Positions 6,074-13,419 of a DNA stretch of 16,216 nucleotides are shown in pieces. This stretch comes from DATLEX01 sp035525015. GTDB lineage: Bacteria; Acidobacteriota; Thermoanaerobaculia; Gp7-AA8. Numbering within the stretch: position 1 is the first letter of the stretch; the number at the start of each line of letters is the position of its first letter. The notes beneath the pieces were generated by a model. It ran no database searches. It was not told where the DNA came from and saw only the letters and a program-made list of their open reading frames with translations. Made by a program: the position numbers and the translations under genes. Location: the NCBI GenBank assembly GCA_035525015.1, contig DATLFC010000160.1, positions 1 to 16,216 of the forward strand, written 5' to 3'.

Positions 6074-7138
6074 TCACAACATCTCCAGCTCGAACTCCGC
6101 CCGGACTTCACCGACGACTGTTCCGGCGACGTTTCGGACCCGCTGCGTCCGGTACGGCTCCAGCGCCGGGTGTCCGGCCACGTCGACCCCGAGCGCTTCG
6201 AGCGTCCGCAGGATGACGGGATTCCGGGCCCGCTCCATCGTCCCGTCGTGCATCTTCAGCGCGACGGCAACCGCGGCATCATCGGTGACGTGCAGCCTCT
6301 CGGTCAATGCTCTCGAAAGCGCGGGGGAGAGCGCCATCGCGTAAAACCCCTCCGCTCCCTCCTTCGCCAGCAGCTCGCCGTCGAGGGACTGCATCAGCGG
6401 CGTGGTCATGCTCCAGGCGCCGGCAACGTATTGCGGAAATGTCGTCATCGAGTCGATGACGAACGAAGCGCTCTCCAGGTATCGCTCCAACGATCCCGGC
6501 GTCGACTCTCCCTCGGCGCTGGCCATCAGACGGGCGTACGCGAGCGCCGCTCTGTAGAGCGTGAGGAAGAAGGCCGGAACCCCGCAGCCGTCGATCGCGA
6601 CCGGGATCTCCTCAGCGGCCACCCCTGAGAATTCGGCGACGGTGGAGCGCATCAGCAGCTGCAGCGGGTGCTCCGGATCGATGTAGCGGCTGCTGGAGAC
6701 GTCCATCACCTCCGTGGCCAGCAGCATGCCGGCGTGCTTGCCGGAACAGTTGTTGTGGAGCGGGGAGGGGGACTCGCCCGACGCGCGGAGGTCGGCGGCC
6801 GCTTTCTCGTCATAGGGTACGTGTGCGCCGCAGAGCAGATCGCTCTCGTCGAACTCACCCTTGCGCAGCATCGCTCCCGCCGTGGCAACGTGGAACGGCT
6901 CCCCTCCGTGGGAGGCGCATGTCAGCGCGATCTCCTCCGGCGTCATGTCGAACTCCTGCGCGCCGCCGTACTCGAGCAACGGAATCGCCTGGAACGGTTT
7001 GGCGGCGGAGCGGATGCAGGTCAGCAGCGCCGGATCGCCGGCGCAGGCGAGGAGCCGCCCCGCGGAGTCGACGACAGCGATCGATCCGGTGTGGAACGAT
7101 TCCACACCGCTGCCGCGATAGACATTGGCGAGGCGCAA
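6074..7138 (-). CDS. ReAV-type L-asparaginase (Asparaginase_2 family)
   Basis: This encodes 354 residues of the Rhizobium etli ReAV-type asparaginase family, which is unrelated to the E. coli AnsA/AnsB fold and hydrolyses L-asparagine to aspartate and ammonia. Every family catalytic or zinc residue I can recall is present with one constant offset of four: S44 and K47 in IRSAAKPFQ, S76 in CASHGGE, C131 and K134 in NNCSGKHAGML, C185 in IDGCGVPAF, and K259 in LLAKEGAEG (ReAV S48, K51, S80, C135, K138, C189, K263). No signal peptide is visible, so it should be cytosolic. The start is TTG at 7138, 1 nt after the STAS gene stop; the N-terminus RLANVYRGSGVESFH aligns with the family start, so an internal start would truncate it. 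It sits mid-operon, coupled to the STAS gene. No transporter or regulator of asparagine lies nearby. Confidence 0.92.
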   Translation of the reverse strand: MRLANVYRGSGVESFHTGSIAVVDSAGRLLACAGDPALLTCIRSAAKPFQAIPLLEYGGAQEFDMTPEEIALTCASHGGEPFHVATAGAMLRKGEFDESDLLCGAHVPYDEKAAADLRASGESPSPLHNNCSGKHAGMLLATEVMDVSSSRYIDPEHPLQLLMRSTVAEFSGVAAEEIPVAIDGCGVPAFFLTLYRAALAYARLMASAEGESTPGSLERYLESASFVIDSMTTFPQYVAGAWSMTTPLMQSLDGELLAKEGAEGFYAMALSPALSRALTERLHVTDDAAVAVALKMHDGTMERARNPVILRTLEALGVDVAGHPALEPYRTQRVRNVAGTVVGEVRAEFELEML

Positions 7139-7139
7139 G

Positions 7140-7496
7140 TCAGGCTCTGGAAGAGCTGGGAGCTTCGGCGGCCACGGCTTCGTCTTCCGTGCCGTAGATC
7201 TTGAACACGGTGTCGAGCTTGGCCAGCTTGAGAAGCTTCTGGATCCGCTCGGAAGGGTTGACGAGGATCAGCTTCCGGTTCTGGTTGGAGAACTTGCCGA
7301 GGTAGCCGACCAGCTCACCGATGCCGGTGGAGTCGATGTAGTCGATCTTGGTGAAATCGACGATGACGTTCGTGCTCTCGTTCTTCAGAACGTTCTCGAG
7401 CGCGGAGGAAAAGAATTCGGCGCTCTCGCCGAGCTTGATCAGCCCTTCGACGTAGAGGATCGTGAAGTTATCGAGATGCTTCTTTTCGACGATCAA
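7140..7496 (-). CDS. STAS-domain anti-sigma-factor-antagonist-like protein
   Basis: This encodes 118 residues, a single STAS domain like SpoIIAA/RsbV. The signature VIVDFTKIDYIDSTGIGEL includes S56 in DSTGIG, the position phosphorylated by partner kinases in the anti-anti-sigma family. Earlier strands (TILYVEGLIKLGESAEFF) and the later NRKLILVNPSERIQKLLKLAKLD complete the fold. It should act in the cytosol by partner switching, controlled by phosphorylation. No RsbW-type kinase or PP2C phosphatase is encoded in this window, so its partner is elsewhere. The start is TTG at 7496, supported by GGAGG 5 nt upstream (7506-7502); no other start codon is closer to the domain. It is 24 nt after the ketosynthase gene and 1 nt before the asparaginase gene. 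It ends in a short Ala/Ser-rich tail. Confidence 0.92.
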   Translation of the reverse strand: MIVEKKHLDNFTILYVEGLIKLGESAEFFSSALENVLKNESTNVIVDFTKIDYIDSTGIGELVGYLGKFSNQNRKLILVNPSERIQKLLKLAKLDTVFKIYGTEDEAVAAEAPSSSRA

Positions 7497-7520
7497 GGCC
7501 GCCTCCGTGGGGGAACTATA

Positions 7521-8756
7521 TCAAGGTGTGCGAGGTAGCAAATTGGCTGCCACAGCCGTTCGGACCCGCACCACTGCATTCATCCCGCCGAAGCCGAAGG
7601 AATTGGAGAGAAATACCCTCACCGCGGCCTCCCGCGGCGCGTTCGGCACATAGTCGAGGTCGCACGCCGGGTCGGGCTCGTCGAGATTGATGGTCGGCGG
7701 GAGAAACCCCTCGTTCAAAGCCAGCAGCGAAGCGGCGATCTCGATGGCACCACTCGCGCCCATGGCATGACCGTGCATCGATTTCGTCGAGCTGACCGGG
7801 ATCTGCCGGGCGCGCTCTCCGAAGACCTCCTTGATGGCCGCCGTCTCGGTGGCGTCGTTCGCCCGCGTCGCCGTGCCGTGCGCGTTGATGTAACCGATCG
7901 TCGCAGCGTCCTCATCGCCGAGGGCGAGGCGCATGGCGCGCGCGGCACCATCGGCGGAGGGGTCGGTGAGGTGACCGGCATCGCTCGTGGCGCCGAAGCC
8001 TGCGATCTCACCGAGGATCGGCTGGCCGCGGCGCAGCGCATGCTCGAGCTCTTCGAGCAGGAACACAGCCGACCCTTCGGCGAGCACGAGCCCCTGGCGC
8101 GTCGCGCTGAAGGGACGGCAGGCACGCTCCGGATGCTCGTTGTCGATGGAGAGCACGCGCATGCTCTCCCACCCGCGGATGACGCCGACCGTGATCGGCG
8201 CATCGGATCCGCCGGCGAAGATGGCGTCGGCCTGACCGCCGGCAATGGCCTGCCACGCCAGTCCGATCGCATGGGCGCTCGAGGCGCACGCCGACACCAC
8301 GCCGTACGAAACGCCGCGCGCTTTGTGCGTGCTCGAGATCGCGCTCGCCGCGGCGTTGTACATCGTCGACGGGATCGATGCCGGCGGGACGCGCGCCGCC
8401 CCCTCACCGTAGATCCGCCGGTAGCTGGCATCGAGCGTCTCGCAGCCGCCGAGACCGGTGCCGATCACCGACCCGATGCGCTCGGCCGGAAGATCGATCG
8501 AGTCGTACGAGGCCTGTTCCGCCGCTTCCGCCGCGGCCATCAGCGCGAAGCGGGTGAATCGATCGTGTCCGCGCGGCGAGCCGGCCAGCGCGTCGGAGGG
8601 CACCTCGCCCGCGATGCGGCAGTGGAGCGCCGTGGCGTCGATGCTGCTGATCTGCCGCACCCCGCTCCGGCCGTGGCGCAGCGCGTCGATCGTTGCCGCC
8701 CTGCCGCGGCCGAGGCCGGAGAGAATCCCGATGCCGGTGATGGCGACGCGTCTCAC
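7521..8756 (-). CDS. Beta-ketoacyl-ACP synthase, KAS II (FabF) type
   Basis: This encodes 411 residues of thiolase fold. The catalytic triad is complete: C157 in VSACASSAHAIG (nucleophile), H293 in NAHGTATRAND, and H330 in KSMHGHAMGASG, plus K325. The C-terminal glycine motif SNSFGFGGMNAVV is present. It should condense malonyl-ACP with an acyl-ACP to extend the chain by two carbons. KSMHGHAMG replaces the usual KSMTGHLLG, a variation found in accessory ketosynthases. The GTG at 8756 overlaps the ACP stop as GTGA, so the two genes are coupled and this enzyme probably works with that ACP. No malonyltransferase, ketoreductase, dehydratase or enoyl reductase is present, so it may be a specialised or supplementary synthase rather than the core fatty-acid system. 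I leave the gene symbol open for that reason. Confidence 0.93.
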   Translation of the reverse strand: MRRVAITGIGILSGLGRGRAATIDALRHGRSGVRQISSIDATALHCRIAGEVPSDALAGSPRGHDRFTRFALMAAAEAAEQASYDSIDLPAERIGSVIGTGLGGCETLDASYRRIYGEGAARVPPASIPSTMYNAAASAISSTHKARGVSYGVVSACASSAHAIGLAWQAIAGGQADAIFAGGSDAPITVGVIRGWESMRVLSIDNEHPERACRPFSATRQGLVLAEGSAVFLLEELEHALRRGQPILGEIAGFGATSDAGHLTDPSADGAARAMRLALGDEDAATIGYINAHGTATRANDATETAAIKEVFGERARQIPVSSTKSMHGHAMGASGAIEIAASLLALNEGFLPPTINLDEPDPACDLDYVPNAPREAAVRVFLSNSFGFGGMNAVVRVRTAVAANLLPRTP

Positions 8757-9001
8757 CGCGGCGCCGCCACCAGCGCCTCGACAGCGTCGACCATGTCGCC
8801 GAACGTCTTCATGGCGCGGGCGCGCTCGTCCGGAATGCTGATCTTGAAGTGCTCCTCGATCGCGAAAAGGATCGTCAGCGCGTCGAGCGAATCGATTCCG
8901 GCGTCGGCCAGCGGCGTGTCGGAAGAGAATGCGTCCGGGAGAGCGTCTTTCTCGTTCCGGACGATCTCCAGAAGCGCCTCTTCGATCTCGGCGCGGGTCA
9001 T
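8753..9001 (-). CDS. Acyl carrier protein
   Basis: This encodes 82 residues, the usual ACP length. The phosphopantetheine attachment serine is S38 in LADAGIDSLDALTILFAIEE, with the acidic helix II and the helix IV segment FGDMVDAVEALV after it. When loaded by a 4'-phosphopantetheinyl transferase it should carry acyl chains to the coupled ketosynthase, with which its stop overlaps by GTGA. The DSLDAL motif and the second-helix residue pattern fit type II fatty-acid or polyketide ACPs. The ATG at 9001 has no Shine-Dalgarno. A -10-like TATCAT lies 9 nt upstream within the palindrome at 9007-9019. The start is only 9 nt from that of the divergent gene. Confidence 0.93.
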   Translation of the reverse strand: MTRAEIEEALLEIVRNEKDALPDAFSSDTPLADAGIDSLDALTILFAIEEHFKISIPDERARAMKTFGDMVDAVEALVAAPR

Positions 9002-9006
9002 GGGAT

Positions 9007-9019
9007 CGTTATGATAACG
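9007..9019. promoter_or_regulatory. Palindromic, possibly bidirectional -10 element
   Basis: CGTTATGATAACG is a perfect palindrome around one central base. It reads as TATGAT on the plus strand (9010-9015) and TATCAT on the minus strand (9016-9011), both 5/6 to TATAAT. Counting about 7 nt from each hexamer puts the plus TSS near 9022 and the minus TSS near 9004, just before the GTG at 9023 and the ATG at 9001. No good -35 is visible on either side. It could equally be a regulator site. Confidence 0.5.
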
Positions 9020-9373
9020 AACGTGCCTCCGCGCCGCCGCCCCTTCTGGGCGCTCTATCTCCTCTGGATCGTATTCTGCGCCGTGCTGTTCCTGGCGCTG
9101 CGCGGCGCCGAAGACCCCTCGCGCCGCAGCGGGCGGATCCTGAGCGGTGACGCGGGGCGCGTCGCCCTCGACATCCTCCGGCAGCGCGAGGGGGAGCGCT
9201 TCGCCGACTACCACGTCGTACACGTCGCGTGGGCGCGCGCCGGCGAAGGGGCGCCCGAGCGCCGCTGGATCGTTCTCGCCGACCGCGTGCCGCATTCGGC
9301 GCTCCGCGAAGCGATCGTCGTCGAGCTGACGGCGGACGATGGAACGCTGCTGCGGATCAGGAAGCCATCGTGA
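9011..9373 (+). CDS. Small single-pass membrane protein, unknown function
   Basis: This encodes 120 residues from the ATG at 9011, or 116 from a GTG at 9023. It has a basic N-terminus (PPRRR), one TM helix at about 12-31 (FWALYLLWIVFCAVLFLAL), then a soluble part of about 85 residues that should lie outside the cytosolic membrane. That part has alternating strand segments such as YHVVHVAWARAG, RWIVLADRVPH and AIVVELTADDGTLLRI. I do not recognise the family. The ATG lies inside a palindromic -10-like sequence, so if that promoter is real the transcript begins near 9022 and the GTG at 9023 is the leaderless start. No Shine-Dalgarno supports either. Its stop overlaps the start of the amidohydrolase lipoprotein as GTGA, so the two are coupled and may work at the same envelope site. 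Confidence 0.72.
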   Translation: MITNVPPRRRPFWALYLLWIVFCAVLFLALRGAEDPSRRSGRILSGDAGRVALDILRQREGERFADYHVVHVAWARAGEGAPERRWIVLADRVPHSALREAIVVELTADDGTLLRIRKPS

Positions 9374-10746
9374 GAATCGCCGCCGCCCTCGGAGCCCTCC
9401 TCCTCGCGTCATGCCGCGCCACCGCGCCCGCTCCGTCTGTCCCATCGCTTCCGCCGGTCCAGCCCGACGGCTCGATCGCATTCATGAATGTCGGCGTCAT
9501 CCCGATGACGCCCGACATCGGCGTGCTGCGGAATCAGACGGTCATCGTCCGCGACGGCCGCATCGCCGAGATCGGGCCGGCCGCCACCGTCGCCGTCTCG
9601 CCGGGGGCGGAGCGGATCGACGGCCGGGGGCGCTACCTCCTGCCGGGGCTCGCCGACATGCACGTCCATCTCGAGTACTTCGAGACGCCCGAGATGCTGA
9701 AGCTCTTCACGGCCGGCGGAGTCACGTTCGTCCGCAGCATGGACGGACGTCCGCGCATCCTCGAATGGAAGAAGGCCATCGCCGCGGGATCGCTCGAGGG
9801 CCCGGCCATCCAAACGGCGGGGCCGCTGCTCGACGGCGCCCCTCCCGTGCTGCCGGACAACACGGTTGTCCGGACACCGGAGGAGGCGAGGGCCGCCGTC
9901 GCCGAACAGCACGAAGCGGGCTACGACTTCATCAAGGTCTACACGAACCTTTCGGTGAGGGCGTACGAGGCCATCCTCGAAGAGGCGAAGCAGCGCGGCA
10001 TGCCGGTAGCCGGCCATGTGCCGCGGCACAGCACCATGGCCAAGGCTCTGGAGGGACACGCCAGCATCGAGCACCTCGCCGCCTTCGACGAGCTGATCGA
10101 AGCGGAATCGTCGCCGTTCTACGGCCGCTTCCACTGGTCGAAGCTCTATCTGGCCATGGAGGCCGATCCGCAGAAGATCGCCGAAGCGGGGAGGCGCGTG
10201 GCGCGGTCGGGAGTGGCCGTCGTCCCGACGCTCGTGGAGGCCATGCATGCCGTGGCCCGGCCGGCGGTGCTCGCCTCGTGGATGCGGCGCGACGAGCTGC
10301 AGCTGGTACCCGCCGAGGTCCGCGAATTCTGGGAGACGCGAGTCCGTGGCGTCTCCGACCGCCTCGACGAGGAGGACTGGCCGGTGATCGAGCGCGGCCG
10401 GCAGAACCGCCGCGATCTCGTCGCCGCGCTCGACGCCGCCGGCGCGAAAATCCTGGCCGGCACCGACACGCCGAACCCGTTCGTCGTCCCCGGCGTCTCC
10501 CTCCATCGCGAGCTCGAGCTCCTCGTCGCCGCGGGGCTCACGCCGAAGGAAGCGCTCGCCGCCGCGACCCGCGAGGCCGCCGCCTTCGCCGGAGAGGCGG
10601 ACGAATGGGGCACGATCGAGGAAGGGAAGCGCGCCGATCTCCTGCTGCTCCATCGCAATCCGCTCGAAGACATCGCCGCCACCAGGAATCTCGACCGCGT
10701 CATGGTGCGAGGGAAGCTGGCCGGTCGGGCGGGTGGCTCACGATAA
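9370..10746 (+). CDS. Amidohydrolase-superfamily lipoprotein
   Basis: This encodes 458 residues with a lipoprotein signal (VRIAAALGALLLASC, lipobox LASC, Cys at 15) followed by a metal-dependent amidohydrolase of the imidazolonepropionase-like group. Metal and catalytic residues are visible in order: H98 and H100 in DMHVH, K189 in FIKVYTN (possible carboxylated lysine), H216 in AGHVPRH, H235 in SIEHL, and D366 in AGTDTP. The composite-domain strands at both ends (NQTVIVRDGRIAEIG and WGTIEEGKRADLLLL) are typical. It probably hydrolyses an amide, lactam or peptide-like substrate at the cell envelope. The substrate cannot be read from sequence. The GTG start at 9370 overlaps the previous stop as GTGA, and a start further upstream would bury the lipobox. 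Confidence 0.9.
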   Translation: MRIAAALGALLLASCRATAPAPSVPSLPPVQPDGSIAFMNVGVIPMTPDIGVLRNQTVIVRDGRIAEIGPAATVAVSPGAERIDGRGRYLLPGLADMHVHLEYFETPEMLKLFTAGGVTFVRSMDGRPRILEWKKAIAAGSLEGPAIQTAGPLLDGAPPVLPDNTVVRTPEEARAAVAEQHEAGYDFIKVYTNLSVRAYEAILEEAKQRGMPVAGHVPRHSTMAKALEGHASIEHLAAFDELIEAESSPFYGRFHWSKLYLAMEADPQKIAEAGRRVARSGVAVVPTLVEAMHAVARPAVLASWMRRDELQLVPAEVREFWETRVRGVSDRLDEEDWPVIERGRQNRRDLVAALDAAGAKILAGTDTPNPFVVPGVSLHRELELLVAAGLTPKEALAAATREAAAFAGEADEWGTIEEGKRADLLLLHRNPLEDIAATRNLDRVMVRGKLAGRAGGSR

Positions 10747-10749
10747 AAT
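10744..10749 (+). promoter_or_regulatory. -10-like TAAAAT before mutS
   Basis: TAAAAT (5/6 to TATAAT) lies exactly 8 nt before the mutS ATG, the same spacing as the HD-GYP gene. It overlaps the TAA stop of the amidohydrolase gene. A transcript starting here would be leaderless or nearly so. No -35 hexamer or strong Shine-Dalgarno is visible. Confidence 0.4.
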
Positions 10750-10757
10750 CCCCGGTG

Positions 10758-13352
10758 ATGTCCCGCCCCGCGAAGCTCACCCCCATGCTCGAGCAGTACT
10801 TCGAGATCAAGAGGCAGGTTCCCGACGCGATCCTCTTCTACAGGCTCGGTGATTTCTACGAGATGTTCTTCGAGGATGCGGAGAAGGCGGCGCCGATCCT
10901 CGACCTGGTGCTGACCGCGCGCAACAAGGGACAGGACAACGAGGCGCCGATGTGCGGCGTGCCCTACCACTCCGCGGACGGCTACATCGCGCGGCTGATC
11001 CGGAGCGGGTTCCGCGTCGCCATCTGCGACCAGGTGGAGGACCCCGCCGCCGCGAAAGGGCTCGTGCGGCGCGAAGTGGTCCGGATCGTCACACCCGGCA
11101 CGGCGACGGAGAGCCACATCATCGAGCGGGAGAGCTGCTATCTGCTGGCGCTTCATGGCGAAGCGGGGCTCGGGGCGGCGTGGCTCGACGTCTCGACCGG
11201 CGACTTTTTCGTCACTACGTATGGTGGAGTCGGCGACCCGCGGCTGGCCGACGACATCGCCCGCTTCACGCCGCGCGAAGTGATCTTCGGCGCCGGCTCC
11301 AACGGCTTCGCCGCCCACGTCCGCGCCCTCGGCGTCGCGGCCACGGAAGTGGAGTCGTCGCTCTTCGACCGCTCCGCCGACTACGTGGCGCGGCACTTCG
11401 GCACGCAATCGCTGCGGGGATTCGGGCTGGAGGGGGACGATCCGCGCATCGGCGCGGCGGGAGGGGCGCTCCGCTACGCGAGCGCGAGCCACAAGAAGCC
11501 GCTCGACCATGTCCGCTCGCTGCGCGTCGACAACGACGCCGACTTCCTGCAGATCGACGCCTCGACGCTGGGCAACCTCGAGATCATCGAATCGCGCGAC
11601 CCCTCCCAGCCGCGCGCCACGCTGTGGGGCGTCCTGAACGCGACGCGCTCGGCGATGGGGGGGCGAACGCTCCGGAGGTGGATGACCCGTCCGCTGAAAG
11701 CGCGCGAGGCGATCTTCGAACGCCACGACGCGGTCGACGAGCTGACGCGCTCCCGCGCCATCGCCGAGGCGATGAACGCCGCGCTGGCGAAGATAGCCGA
11801 CCTGGAGCGCGTCACTTCGCGGATCACGCTCCGCAGCGCGTTGCCGCGCGAGTGCCTCGCCCTCGGCGACTCGCTCCTGGCCGTCGACGAGCTGCGCGCC
11901 GCGATGGCTCCGCTGCAGGGACCGCTGCTCCGGACGCTGCGGACGAATCTCGACCCGCTGCCGGCAATCGTGGCCAGGATCGCCGAGACGCTCGATCCCA
12001 ATCCGCCGGTGCATCCGCGCGAGGGAGGGGTCATCCGCGACGGCGTCGACACCGAGCTCGACTCGCTGCGCGCGATCGCCCGCGACTCGAAGTCGATCCT
12101 GATGGCCATCGAGACGAAGGAGAAGGAGCGGACCGGGATCTCCTCGCTGAAGATCCGCTTCAACAGCGTTTTCGGCTACTACATCGAAGTCTCGAAGTCG
12201 AACCTCTCCAAAGTGCCACAGGACTACATCCGCAAGCAGACGCTGGTCAACGCGGAACGGTTCATCACGCCGGAGCTGAAGGAGCTCGAGGAGAAGATCG
12301 TCGGCGCGGAGGAGAAGTCGTCCGCCATCGAGCTGCGTCTGTACGACGCGCTGCTCGAGTGGATCGCGAAAGCGGGTGCGGAGATCCTGGCAACGGGACG
12401 CGCGGTCGGCGACACCGACGCGCTCTCGTCGCTGGCGATCGTCGCCGTGCGCAACCGTTACGCGCGGGCGGCGCTCAGCGACGACGCCGAGATCTGCATC
12501 GAGGAGGGACGCCACCCGGTCATCGAGCAGCTCACCACGGACCGCTTCATCCCCAACCACACCGACATCCTCCGCGACCGGGACGGCATCCAGATCATCA
12601 CCGGCCCGAACATGGGCGGGAAGTCGACCTACCTGCGGCAGGTCGCGCTCATCGTGCTGATGAACCAGATCGGCGGATTCGTTCCGGCCGCGAAAGCACG
12701 GCTCGGCATCTTCGACCGCATCTTCACACGCGTCGGCGCATCCGATCAGCTCGCGCGCGGCGAGTCGACCTTCATGGTCGAGATGCACGAGACGGCCAAC
12801 ATCCTGAACAACGCCACCGATCGCTCGCTGATCGTGCTCGACGAGGTGGGGCGCGGCACCGCCACGTTCGACGGGTTGTCGCTGGCGTGGGCGATCATCG
12901 AGTACATCCACGACACTCCGGCCCGCAGCGGCATCACGCTCTTCGCCACGCACTATCACGAGGTGACCGACCTCGCGAAGACGAAGCAGCGCGTGGCGAA
13001 CTTCAACGTGGCCGTGAAGGAGTGGAACGAGCAGATCATCTTTCTCCGCAAGGTCCTTCCCGGCGCCGCCGACAAGAGCTACGGCATCCAGGTGGCGAAA
13101 CTGGCCGGGATCCCGCAAAGCGTCATCGAGCGGGCCCGGCTGATCCTGGCCACGCTCGAGCGGAAGGAGCGCGACCTCGTCGAGGAGACGCGGACCGGAC
13201 GGCTGCCCGCCACCCGCCAGATGTCACTCTTCAGCCCGCGGGAACAGGAAGTGCTCGATGCGTTGCGCGCTGTGCAGGTAGACACGCTCTCGCCGATCGA
13301 GGCCCTCAACACGCTTCATGGCCTGCTGAAAAAACTGCGCGGTGAGGCGTGA
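10758..13352 (+). CDS. mutS: DNA mismatch repair ATPase MutS
   Basis: This encodes 864 residues, the usual MutS length. The mismatch-reading loop FYE is at about 33-35 in YRLGDFYEMFF. The clamp and lever regions include LRRWMTRPLKAREAI and FGYYIEVSKSNLSKVP. The ATPase has Walker A TGPNMGGKST at about 615-624, Walker B and D-loop region VLDEVGRGTATFDG, and FATHYHEVTDLA. The C-terminus SPIEALNTLHGLLKKL is the typical end. It recognises mismatches and recruits MutL in the cytosol. GTATFDG stands where GTSTFDG is common, a mild substitution. The start at 10758 is the natural family N-terminus (LTPMLEQYFEIK); a -10-like hexamer 8 nt upstream suggests its own promoter. No mutL lies nearby. The upstream amidohydrolase gene ends 11 nt earlier, so read-through is also possible. 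Confidence 0.97.
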   Translation: MSRPAKLTPMLEQYFEIKRQVPDAILFYRLGDFYEMFFEDAEKAAPILDLVLTARNKGQDNEAPMCGVPYHSADGYIARLIRSGFRVAICDQVEDPAAAKGLVRREVVRIVTPGTATESHIIERESCYLLALHGEAGLGAAWLDVSTGDFFVTTYGGVGDPRLADDIARFTPREVIFGAGSNGFAAHVRALGVAATEVESSLFDRSADYVARHFGTQSLRGFGLEGDDPRIGAAGGALRYASASHKKPLDHVRSLRVDNDADFLQIDASTLGNLEIIESRDPSQPRATLWGVLNATRSAMGGRTLRRWMTRPLKAREAIFERHDAVDELTRSRAIAEAMNAALAKIADLERVTSRITLRSALPRECLALGDSLLAVDELRAAMAPLQGPLLRTLRTNLDPLPAIVARIAETLDPNPPVHPREGGVIRDGVDTELDSLRAIARDSKSILMAIETKEKERTGISSLKIRFNSVFGYYIEVSKSNLSKVPQDYIRKQTLVNAERFITPELKELEEKIVGAEEKSSAIELRLYDALLEWIAKAGAEILATGRAVGDTDALSSLAIVAVRNRYARAALSDDAEICIEEGRHPVIEQLTTDRFIPNHTDILRDRDGIQIITGPNMGGKSTYLRQVALIVLMNQIGGFVPAAKARLGIFDRIFTRVGASDQLARGESTFMVEMHETANILNNATDRSLIVLDEVGRGTATFDGLSLAWAIIEYIHDTPARSGITLFATHYHEVTDLAKTKQRVANFNVAVKEWNEQIIFLRKVLPGAADKSYGIQVAKLAGIPQSVIERARLILATLERKERDLVEETRTGRLPATRQMSLFSPREQEVLDALRAVQVDTLSPIEALNTLHGLLKKLRGEA

Positions 13353-13400
13353 TCCGGCAGTTGGAAAGCTTCTTGCGGTCACGGTTCAAGGGTTAACGAC

Positions 13401-13409
13401 TGCTACCAT
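13401..13409 (+). promoter_or_regulatory. Extended -10-like TGCTACCAT before the GH3 gene
   Basis: In the 67-nt gap after mutS, TGCTACCAT matches the extended -10 form (TGnTAnnnT) and ends 10 nt before the ATG at 13420. No Shine-Dalgarno is present, so a leaderless transcript is possible. No clear -35. Confidence 0.35.
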
Positions 13410-13419
13410 CCCCCGACTC

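Noticed and set aside
10146..13118. A 990-codon open frame on the minus strand opposite the amidohydrolase and mutS genes, with similar long frames in other phases (for example 10952-13345 plus).
   Set aside because: GC-rich codon bias suppresses stops in the alternate frames. The predicted protein is Arg/Asp/Val-rich low-complexity with no domain, while the opposite strand encodes an unmistakable MutS.
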